Assembly (NCBI GenBank): GCA_910579455.1
Contig: CAJTUT010000029.1
Span: forward strand, 1 to 11,202
Reading direction: 5' to 3'
Length of the DNA: 11,202 nt
Source: an uncultured Bacilli bacterium
Lineage (GTDB): Bacteria > Bacillota_I > Bacilli_A > RF39 > UBA660
Of the stretch, positions 5,696-11,202 are shown piece by piece. The notes under the pieces are model-generated. The model saw only the letters and a list, made by a program, of their open reading frames with translations. It searched no databases and had not been told where the DNA came from. The first letter of the stretch is position 1. Each line of letters opens with the position of its first letter. Made by a program: the position numbers and the translations under genes.

Positions 5696-6072
5696 CACAT
5701 GCCTCCTAAAATGTGTTTCATAATTTGTTCAATCCTATCCTGTCTGTTACTCAAACTTAAATATCCAATCAATGCTTCTAAACCTGTTGCTAGTTTATAA
5801 GTAATAATATCACAATTTTTAGGATGAGAATTTGTTTTATAATTACGTGCTCTTTTAATAATATCAATTTCCTCTTCTGTAAAATAATTAGTATTTAACA
5901 TTTCTTTTAAATATCTAGCCTGACCCTTAGCACTTACATATTGAATAGAATCCTTTTGAAGTTTATCAACATGATTAATTCCCTTATCAATAAGAAATCT
6001 TCTAATATAATCTTCGTATATAGTATCTCCTAGGTAAGCTAAAACCAATACATTAATTTCTCTTATATCCAT
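5695..6072 (-). CDS. mrnC: Mini-ribonuclease III
   Basis: Mini-III is an RNase III catalytic domain without a dsRNA-binding domain; it makes the final cuts in 23S rRNA precursors, aided by L3. The 125 residues match the family size. The active-site helix LAYLGDTIYEDYIRRF holds Asp16 and Glu20. VSAKGQA (46-52), RARN (74-77) and ATGLEALIGYL (95-105, Glu99) complete the RNase III signature. ATG 6070-6072 has an AGGAGG SD 4-5 nt upstream. It starts a tight mrnC-rlmB-sigma-orf cluster and pairs functionally with rlmB in 50S maturation. In Bacillus it overlaps cysS, but here a gap of almost 400 nt with a terminator-like hairpin lies upstream, so its expression may be attenuated. Confidence 0.95.
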   Translation of the reverse strand: MDIREINVLVLAYLGDTIYEDYIRRFLIDKGINHVDKLQKDSIQYVSAKGQARYLKEMLNTNYFTEEEIDIIKRARNYKTNSHPKNCDIITYKLATGLEALIGYLSLSNRQDRIEQIMKHILGGM

Positions 6073-6098
6073 AAATCCTCCTACACTCCTATGATAAT

Positions 6099-6119
6099 AA
6101 AAAGACCTAAGGCCTCCTT
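6099..6119 (-). terminator. Terminator-like hairpin upstream of mrnC
   Basis: AAGGAGGCC (6119-6111) pairs with GGTCTTTTT (6107-6099) around TTA, using several G-U pairs; the core is AGGCC/GGTCT. T-rich sequence (TTTTTATTAT) follows. It sits 27 nt before the mrnC start and could terminate the RNA made from the preceding structured region, or act as an attenuator. Confidence 0.5.
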
Positions 6120-6161
6120 TTTTTACATTTTCTTTGATTTTTTAGTTACTAAAGAAACCAA

Positions 6162-6277
6162 ATAATCAGAACTTGACTATATGTGTGAACATATAGAGAA
6201 ATATTTCTCCTGACCCAGCCCTTCTAGAAAACAGCATTATTTCGAAAGTTATTATCGTCTCTTCAAAATCTGATTAT
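6162..6277 (-). ncRNA. Candidate structured RNA between cysS and mrnC, class unknown
   Basis: ATAATCAGA (6277-6269) pairs with TCTGATTAT (6170-6162), 9 bp over a span of 116 nt. After one U-U mismatch the helix continues with five further pairs (6267-6263 with 6172-6176). Directly stacked on it is a perfect 8-bp hairpin, CTATATGT/ACATATAG with loop TCAC (6196-6177). Between them lie AGAA/TTCT and CTTTC/GAAGG helices around a GGGCTGGGTCAGG segment, the only G-rich stretch in the gap. I see no T-box (no TGGNACCGCG), and no hallmark of the SAM, purine, TPP, c-di-GMP, SRP or tmRNA classes. A TTTAG-TAA-CTAAA hairpin and a terminator-like stem follow. It may be a riboswitch-like leader for mrnC or a stand-alone small RNA. 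Confidence 0.5.
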
Positions 6278-6303
6278 AAATCCATATCTAATATACTTTT
6301 TAA

Positions 6304-6432
6304 CTATTTTTCATAAATAGCAGGGTTATTTCTATTATACTTATATTTATTCCCACTTTTTATTGAAAACATCATATAAATGTTAATAACACCAATTATA
6401 ACTAAAATAGTTGTAGCTACTATCTTTAGTAT
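6304..6432 (-). other. Possible small membrane peptide ORF without a standard start (or a remnant)
   Basis: Reading from 6432 there are 42 sense codons to TAG (6306-6304). The sequence begins ILKIVATTILVIIGVINIYM, a single membrane-helix-like stretch, and then turns polar and basic (SIKSGNKYKYNRNNPAIYEK). The pattern looks like a real one-helix small membrane protein. However, no ATG, GTG or TTG precedes the hydrophobic part in this frame, only ATA or ATT, and no SD is seen. The first in-frame ATG (6375-6373) comes after the helix. It may be a decayed gene, use a rare start, or be chance; I claim no function. Confidence 0.35.
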
Positions 6433-6443
6433 ATCACAACTAT
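6407..6443 (-). promoter_or_regulatory. Extended -10 promoter element flanked by an inverted repeat
   Basis: TGATATACT (TATACT at 6433-6428) is a good extended -10 without a clear -35. It lies between perfect 8-nt inverted repeats ATAGTTGT (6443-6436) and ACAACTAT (6414-6407). This could drive the RNA/mrnC region, with the repeat acting as an operator or as a 5' hairpin. No regulator is known. Confidence 0.35.
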
Positions 6444-6468
6444 AAAAAAAAGAGAAAAATTTCTTTCT
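6444..6468 (-). terminator. Weak intrinsic terminator after cysS
   Basis: AGAAAG (6468-6463) pairs with TTTTCT (6458-6453) around AAAT, followed by C and eight T (6451-6444). The stem is A-U rich, but the T-tract is strong and sits right after the cysS stop. Confidence 0.45.
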
Positions 6469-6471
6469 GCT

Positions 6472-7866
6472 TTACATCTTATTAACAAATTTATAAGTAG
6501 TTCCCTCCCGGCTATCTATCAATTGAATTCCCATTTCCAATAAATCACTACGAATCTTATCTGCTTCCTGAAAATTTTTTTCTTTTTTACATATAGCCCG
6601 CCTTTGAATTAGGTCCAATATTTCCTGATCCTGAATATCATTTTTTTCTTCTTCTAATAAATCTAGACAAAAAACCTGATCCCATGATTGAATTAACGCT
6701 AATTTTATTTTTCCACACACATCACTTTTTAATAAATCATATAATAATGTTATAGTATTAGCGGTATTTAAATCATTTTCCAGATAAGATTTAAACCTAT
6801 TATCCCACTCTTGAAATACCAAAGAAGAATAAATACCGTCATTAGAAATCATTTGAACTTTATTTTTTAATCTCTGATATGTGCGTTCTGCACTACTTAA
6901 AATATCGAAAGAAAAATTTACTGGATTACGATAATGTGTATTTAAGATAAACAAACGGTAACTAAGAGGATTATATCCCTTACTTTTTAAATCCTTCACC
7001 CTTAAGATATCGCCCTTCGACTTACTCATTTTAGAATGATTCACATTTAAAAAAGACAAATGTACCCAGTAATTGCACCACTTATGACCTAAATAGGCCT
7101 CACTTTGAGCAATTTCGTTAGTATGATGTGGAAAGATGGCATCTTCCGCTCCCATATGAATATCTAAATATTCTCCTAAATATTTTATTGCAATACAGCT
7201 ACACTCAATATGCCATCCAGGATATCCCCTTCCCCAAGGTGAATCCCATTGTAATTCCTGATTAGAATATTTTGAATTCGTAAACCACAATCCAAAATCA
7301 AACAGGTTTCTTTTCCCCATATCTTTTTCTACATCTTCACGTACAGCAACCATTAACTGTTCACTATCCCGTCCAGATAATTCATAATAACTAGGATCTT
7401 TAGACGTATCAAAATATATATTACCATTATTTATATAAGCTTTGTCCTCTTTTAAAAGCTTTTCAATCATTTGAATATAACTATCAATATTATCAGTAGC
7501 AGGACTTATAATTTTTGGCCGATCAACATGCACCAAAGAACAATCTTCAAAAAAGGCATTGGTATAATACTCTGCAATTTCTTTAGATGATTTTTTCTCA
7601 CGCTTTGATGCAATAGACATCTTATCCTCTCCCGTATCTCCATCACTTTGTAAATGTCCAACATCTGTAATATTCATTACTCGTTCTACATCATATCCAA
7701 GATATCGAAAAGATTTTTCAAAAATATCCTCCAACACATACGTTCTTATATTTCCAATATGAGCATAGTGATACACAGTAGGACCACATGTATACATTCT
7801 AATCTTACCTTCCTCATTTGGTACAAATTCCTCTATTTTATTTGTTAAAGTATTAAAAAATCGCAT
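6472..7866 (-). CDS. cysS: Cysteinyl-tRNA synthetase
   Basis: This class I synthetase joins cysteine to tRNA(Cys) with ATP in the cytosol. It has 464 residues, a normal length. The Rossmann catalytic domain opens with MYTCGPTVYHYAHIGN; Cys27 is a zinc ligand and HIGN (36-39) the HIGH signature. The other zinc ligands are Cys222 (HIECS), His247 and Glu251 (HHTNE). KMSKSKGD (279-286) is the KMSKS loop. The DALR/anticodon region follows, ending with the conserved RRAICKKEKNFQEADKIRSDL helix. ATG 7864-7866 with AGGTGA at 4 nt is chosen. An upstream ATG 29 codons earlier (near 7953) would run back over the clpC 3' end and the clpC terminator. It has a separate promoter candidate and is isolated by terminators on both sides, so it is probably monocistronic rather than joined to mrnC as in Bacillus. 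Confidence 0.97.
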   Translation of the reverse strand: MRFFNTLTNKIEEFVPNEEGKIRMYTCGPTVYHYAHIGNIRTYVLEDIFEKSFRYLGYDVERVMNITDVGHLQSDGDTGEDKMSIASKREKKSSKEIAEYYTNAFFEDCSLVHVDRPKIISPATDNIDSYIQMIEKLLKEDKAYINNGNIYFDTSKDPSYYELSGRDSEQLMVAVREDVEKDMGKRNLFDFGLWFTNSKYSNQELQWDSPWGRGYPGWHIECSCIAIKYLGEYLDIHMGAEDAIFPHHTNEIAQSEAYLGHKWCNYWVHLSFLNVNHSKMSKSKGDILRVKDLKSKGYNPLSYRLFILNTHYRNPVNFSFDILSSAERTYQRLKNKVQMISNDGIYSSLVFQEWDNRFKSYLENDLNTANTITLLYDLLKSDVCGKIKLALIQSWDQVFCLDLLEEEKNDIQDQEILDLIQRRAICKKEKNFQEADKIRSDLLEMGIQLIDSREGTTYKFVNKM

Positions 7867-7882
7867 ATTATCACCTGTCCTT

Positions 7883-7888
7883 ACTATA
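7883..7888 (-). promoter_or_regulatory. Extended -10 candidate for cysS
   Basis: TGGTATAGT (TATAGT at 7888-7883) lies between the clpC terminator and cysS, but the -35 region is only T-rich. The transcript would start about 10 nt before the ATG, so the leader is very short. No T-box is present in this 49-nt gap. Confidence 0.4.
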
Positions 7889-7902
7889 CCATATTTCAAA
7901 AT

Positions 7903-7930
7903 AAATAAAAAGAGACTATAAAGCCTCCTT
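7903..7930 (-). terminator. Intrinsic terminator overlapping the clpC stop codon
   Basis: AAGGAGGCT (7930-7922) pairs with AGTCTCTTT (7917-7909) around TTAT, a 9-bp stem with two G-U pairs, followed by TTATTT. The clpC stop TAG (7918-7916) lies in the loop and 3' arm, so coding sequence is reused as the 5' arm. Confidence 0.7.
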
Positions 7931-10219
7931 AACAATAATATTCTGCTTTCCATTCAATACTTCATTAATAATATAATTATTAATATTGCGATCAATCACC
8001 TTGTCAATTCTTCTAGCTCCATAAGTTTCATACTTAGACTCTTTCATAATTTTATTAACTAATTGAGGATTAAAGGTTAGTTTAATATTTTTTCTCTGAT
8101 AATAAACCTTTAATTTTTTTAATTTATCTCTAATTATTTCTTTTACTACCTCCTCTTCTAAATTACGAAATACAATAATATCATCTATTCTATTTACAAA
8201 CTCCACTCCAAAATAATCATTTAACGTATTCATAATCATATTTTCTCTTTTTTCACTAAATCCGATTGTATTTCCACTACACCCCAAATTTGAAGTCATA
8301 AAAATAGTAGTATTATGAAAATAAACATCGGTTCCCTTGGAGTCCTTTATTTTCCCCTCATCTAAAATTTGTAAGAACAACTTTATAACATCAGTACTAG
8401 CCTTTTCAATTTCATCTAATAAAATGACACTATAGGGATTATTTCTCACCTTCTCTAACAAATAATTCTGATCCTCATAACCAACGTAACCTGGCGGTGA
8501 CCCTATGATCTTACTAACTGAATGAGATTCCTTATACTCACTCATATCGACCCTAATAAGATTATCTTTATTATAAAGTTCCTTTGCATATTCTTTTACC
8601 AAAAGAGTTTTCCCAATTCCAGTTTTTCCAACAAAAAGGAAAGAATGTACCCTATTATCCATAAATCCCAACTGCTTTTTCTTAGCAAAGTTACAAAGAA
8701 TTTCAATTGCTTGATTCTGTCCTTTTACCTTTTTTCTTAGATGATTTTCTAAACTAATGATTTTTTTATTGGTATTTCCATCTTCAAAAATAGGAATCGT
8801 TGTCTTTGCTGTAACTACATCCATAACCATCTTTTTAGTAATATTCTTTGGATTATTATTTTGGTTGTTTTTCAAATAAAGATGATTAATCCTAGTTTCT
8901 AATTTATTTTGTTCATTCTTATACTCTGTTGCCTGATCAAAATCCTCTTTTACAATAGACTCCTTTTTATTTTTTACTACAAGTTTTAATTGTTGTTTTA
9001 ATTTATCAATTTTTTCTTCATTATTATTCTTCATTAAAACTGTTCTGGCACAAACTTCATCTAAAATATCAATTGCCTTATCGGGGAATTTCCGATTATA
9101 AATATATTTATCTGAAACATCAATAATATAATCAACAATTTCATCACTTATTAAGGTATTATGGAAAGACTCATATAGTGGTTTTAGTTTTAAAAGAATA
9201 CCTTTCGTTTTTCCCACATCAGGCTCTGATATATATATCTTTTGAAAACGTCTATCTAAGGCTTTATCCTTCTCTAAATACTTTGAATACTCTTCTATTG
9301 TCGTCGCTCCAATTACTTTAATCTTACCCCTAGCTAAAGCAGGTTTTAAAATATTTGATGCATCAATCGCACCTTCTGCACCTCCTGCCCCTACAAGAGT
9401 GTGAATTTCATCAATAAACAATATAATATCATCATTTTCCTCAACTTCCTTTAATAACTTATTGATTCTCTCCTCAAACTCTCCTCTATATTTAGTACCT
9501 GCTACCAAAGAAGACATAGCAACTGATAGAATTCTTTTATTCCTTAAATTATGAGGAACCCTATCAGAAACTATTCGATTTGTTAATTCCTCCACTATAG
9601 CTGTCTTCCCTACACCTGCTTCTCCTACTAATAAAGGATTATTTTTAGTCCTACGGGAAAGTATTTCTATAACATTATCAATTTCTAATTCCCTTCCTAC
9701 TACTGGGTCTAATTCATTATTAAGACATCTTTTATTTAAGTCTACAGAGTATTCCTCTATCATTAATTTTCTTTTATTTTTACTTTTTTTAGCAACCAAA
9801 CTATTCGAAAATTCATCGTATAAAGCATCAATATCAATATTCATGCCCATTAGTATCCGAATGGCCACTCCATCTCCTTCCGCTAAAAGAGATAAAAATA
9901 AATGAGTTGGTGTAACCTCCTTATCCTTATTTTCCTTACACTCTATAGTTGCCCCCTCAATAATTCTTTTTAATAAAGGTGTATATAAAAACCATTGATT
10001 TGCAATAGTCCCTTTACCAATTACTTTTAATACTTCCTCTTTAAAATTATGATAATTGATATTATAATCGTTTAATTTTATAGTTACATCAATTTCCTTA
10101 CTAGATAAAATAGCAAGAAGTAAATGTTCACTTCCAACATAAGGATGTTTTAAAGATGACATTTCTTTTTTTGCATTTAATAATATTTTTTGGGATTCCT
10201 CACTAAACTTTGAAAACAT
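7916..10219 (-). CDS. clpC: ATP-dependent Clp protease ATPase subunit ClpC
   Basis: ClpC is a Hsp100/AAA+ unfoldase that feeds substrates to ClpP. It has 767 residues against about 810 in Bacillus. The Clp-N double repeat (1-140) starts FSEESQKILLNAK. D1 has Walker A GEAGVGKT (199-206), pore loop KYRG (243-246), Walker B ILFIDE (266-271) and arginine-finger RRF (323-325). A middle region with a UVR-like segment EDFDQATEYKNEQNKL (425-440) is typical of ClpC. D2 has Walker A GKTGIGKT (531-538), pore loop GYVG (577-580), Walker B VILLDE (598-603), a ClpP-docking IGF loop (652-654) and sensor-2 GAR (734-736). The D2 P-loop has Lys where Pro is usual (GPTG). ATG 10217-10219 follows AGGAGG at 7 nt. 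In Bacillus it is the last gene of ctsR-mcsA-mcsB-clpC; none of the partners is adjacent here and no CtsR box is visible. Confidence 0.95.
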   Translation of the reverse strand: MFSKFSEESQKILLNAKKEMSSLKHPYVGSEHLLLAILSSKEIDVTIKLNDYNINYHNFKEEVLKVIGKGTIANQWFLYTPLLKRIIEGATIECKENKDKEVTPTHLFLSLLAEGDGVAIRILMGMNIDIDALYDEFSNSLVAKKSKNKRKLMIEEYSVDLNKRCLNNELDPVVGRELEIDNVIEILSRRTKNNPLLVGEAGVGKTAIVEELTNRIVSDRVPHNLRNKRILSVAMSSLVAGTKYRGEFEERINKLLKEVEENDDIILFIDEIHTLVGAGGAEGAIDASNILKPALARGKIKVIGATTIEEYSKYLEKDKALDRRFQKIYISEPDVGKTKGILLKLKPLYESFHNTLISDEIVDYIIDVSDKYIYNRKFPDKAIDILDEVCARTVLMKNNNEEKIDKLKQQLKLVVKNKKESIVKEDFDQATEYKNEQNKLETRINHLYLKNNQNNNPKNITKKMVMDVVTAKTTIPIFEDGNTNKKIISLENHLRKKVKGQNQAIEILCNFAKKKQLGFMDNRVHSFLFVGKTGIGKTLLVKEYAKELYNKDNLIRVDMSEYKESHSVSKIIGSPPGYVGYEDQNYLLEKVRNNPYSVILLDEIEKASTDVIKLFLQILDEGKIKDSKGTDVYFHNTTIFMTSNLGCSGNTIGFSEKRENMIMNTLNDYFGVEFVNRIDDIIVFRNLEEEVVKEIIRDKLKKLKVYYQRKNIKLTFNPQLVNKIMKESKYETYGARRIDKVIDRNINNYIINEVLNGKQNIIVKEAL

Positions 10220-10238
10220 AATCTCTCCTCCTAAAGTT

Positions 10239-10268
10239 ATTTTATGTTTATTATGTATTCTTTTGCAA
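10239..10268 (-). promoter_or_regulatory. Candidate sigma-A promoter for clpC
   Basis: TTGCAA (10268-10263) and TAAAAT (10244-10239) are separated by 18 nt. The start would be near 10232, leaving only a short leader containing the SD. No CtsR heptad repeat (GGTCAAA type) and no CIRCE element (TTAGCACTC-N9-GAGTGCTAA) is seen in 10220-10425. CAAGAA occurs twice on the plus strand, 26 bp apart (10266 and 10292), with unknown meaning. Confidence 0.4.
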
Positions 10269-10384
10269 GAAATTATGTTCCCAAAATAATGACAAGAATT
10301 TCAACCAGGAAGAAGTAACCGAATCACCTCTACAACTTACTTAATTTTCAATCGATCATATATTAATTAATGTAGATATATAAA

Positions 10385-10417
10385 ACAAAAAAATGCAAAT
10401 AAAAATATCTTTGCATT
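10385..10417 (-). terminator. Intrinsic terminator after the surface-protein gene
   Basis: AATGCAAA (10417-10410) pairs perfectly with TTTGCATT (10399-10392) around a 10-nt loop, followed by a run of T. It ends the upstream transcript 9 nt after the stop and isolates clpC. Confidence 0.8.
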
Positions 10418-10425
10418 CTAATTTA

Positions 10426-11202
10426 CTACTTATTGGTTGAAATATAATAAGTTGGGATAGAAACCATGGGTCTTACTAAAATAAATTTTTGTGAACAACT
10501 TATTTTATCTCCTGACATTGTAGGAACACAAGAGGCCGTATTACCCTTTATACTAATCGCATAATTTCCACTCAACCATGGGAAAGATTGTGTGGCATAG
10601 GTACAATCACCTCTTGGACTATATACATATGCACTTGGTCCAACTTGCTGTGCTCTCAACTCATAAGAACATCCTAATTGTGTTAATTCTGTACCAGAAA
10701 TATAAGATATCTCAATATTTTGAGATAATCCAAATAGTGATAAATACTCTTTATAGGCTTCAAGAGATGATAAGGAGAGTACCCCAGAGCTCTTCGAACA
10801 GACATACAAAACCTCCACACCTTTAAAACTATTAGTACCACATTCCATATTTTGAATATAAGATGGATTTGTAATACTTTCTTCTTTTCCTTTATCCTTT
10901 GTTACAATTGATCCAAATTCTAATGGATATTTTGCTAACATTTTTGTAGTAGTAGAAGATTGACTGACTATATTAAAATACTCTGTACCACACTGAATTT
11001 CATCTCCTTTATCTTGACCAGTTCCTGACACAACCTTACACGGGCTCATTTTTTCATATAGCTCATCGATTGCCCCATTTAAATTTGTAGATGTTAATCC
11101 TGATTTTGAATTATCATAAGAAATATTAGAACTTGATATCGTAGTTGCTGCATAAACTCCTATCCCTGATATGATCACTCCTATTACGATCCCTAATATG
11201 AT
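10426..11202 (-). CDS. Secreted Cys-containing surface protein, 5' end outside window
   Basis: The frame is open to the window edge (258 codons visible); a GTG at 11176-11178 falls inside the hydrophobic segment and is unlikely to be the start. The visible N-terminus IILGIVIGVIISGIGVYAAT is a signal-peptide-type helix with a plausible signal-peptidase site at VYA. Next comes SNLNGAIDELYEK-like sequence (TSTNLNGAIDELYEKM), a segment I associate with exported proteins of uncultured low-GC gut Firmicutes; this is recognition, not a search result. Eight cysteines (CKVV, QCGT, MECG, YVCS, GCSY, GDCT, ASCV, ISCS) could make four disulfides. The C-terminus, KFILVRPMVSIP, resembles the VRPVVS ending of many Firmicutes surface proteins. 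A pilin-like role is possible, but no type IV pilin cleavage motif is visible. It is separated from clpC by a strong terminator, so it is functionally unrelated. Confidence 0.75.
   Translation of the reverse strand: MILGIVIGVIISGIGVYAATTISSSNISYDNSKSGLTSTNLNGAIDELYEKMSPCKVVSGTGQDKGDEIQCGTEYFNIVSQSSTTTKMLAKYPLEFGSIVTKDKGKEESITNPSYIQNMECGTNSFKGVEVLYVCSKSSGVLSLSSLEAYKEYLSLFGLSQNIEISYISGTELTQLGCSYELRAQQVGPSAYVYSPRGDCTYATQSFPWLSGNYAISIKGNTASCVPTMSGDKISCSQKFILVRPMVSIPTYYISTNK

Noticed and set aside
6073..6471. T-box riboswitch between cysS and mrnC
   Set aside because: The TGGNACCGCG T-box sequence is missing and the element lies downstream of the synthetase rather than before it; only the terminator-like hairpin resembles one.
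7867..7953. 29-residue N-terminal extension of CysRS
   Set aside because: It would be read from the clpC 3' end and its terminator; MRFFNTLTNK with a good SD matches the family start.
10220..10425. CtsR or HrcA (CIRCE) operator before clpC
   Set aside because: No GGTCAAA-type tandem repeat or TTAGCACTC/GAGTGCTAA pair is seen; only two copies of CAAGAA.
1..11202. Mycoplasma-type code (UGA = Trp), suggested by the low G+C
   Set aside because: TGA ends rplJ and mrnC and Trp residues are encoded by TGG, so the standard bacterial code applies.
1..11202. tRNA genes, rRNA or CRISPR arrays
   Set aside because: No cloverleaf with GGTTCRA T-loop, no rRNA sequence and no regularly spaced repeats were found on either strand by reading.

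Overview
The window is an A+T-rich bacterial chromosome segment. It carries the classic Firmicutes (Bacillota) housekeeping order clpC, cysS, mrnC, rlmB, sigH-type sigma, secE, nusG, rplK, rplA, rplJ, rplL, all on the minus strand. TGA is used as a stop (rplJ, mrnC) and Trp is encoded by TGG, so this is standard code 11 and not a UGA-Trp mollicute. The gene order, Gram-positive Shine-Dalgarno (SD) sites, consensus sigma-A promoters and a secreted Cys-containing protein suggest an uncultured, probably gut-associated Bacillota lineage. Taxonomy below phylum is inference.

Layout, reading down the minus strand. (1) 11202-10426: 3' part of a secreted surface-type protein, closed by a strong terminator. 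(2) 10219-7916: clpC alone, without ctsR/mcsA/mcsB, closed by a terminator that overlaps its stop codon. (3) 7866-6472: cysS, followed by a weak terminator. (4) 6471-6073: an unusually long (~400 nt) cysS-mrnC gap. It holds a small hydrophobic ORF with no standard start, an inverted repeat around a -10 box, a compact RNA structure closed by a long-range helix, and a terminator-like hairpin just before mrnC. (5) 6072-3640: mrnC, rlmB, a SigH-like sigma factor with a TTG start, and an unrecognised tail-anchored protein that looks like a degenerate protein-kinase C-lobe. (6) 3558-2608: a promoter, then secE and nusG. (7) 2604-1251: a promoter, a structured leader, rplK, an intergenic hairpin and rplA. 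(8) 1261-204: a perfect TTGACA-17-TATAAT promoter overlapping the end of rplA, an L10 leader RNA with a built-in attenuator, rplJ and rplL. (9) 1-~198: the 3' end of an insertion sequence on the opposite strand, abutting rplL where rpoB-side genes normally follow.

Functionally the block joins protein quality control (ClpC), tRNA charging (CysRS), 23S rRNA maturation and modification (Mini-III, RlmB), protein export (SecE), transcription (NusG, sigma) and the ribosomal stalk (L11, L1, L10, L7/L12). The least explained parts are the cysS-mrnC RNA region and the pseudokinase-like membrane protein inserted between sigH and secE, where rpmG is usually found.
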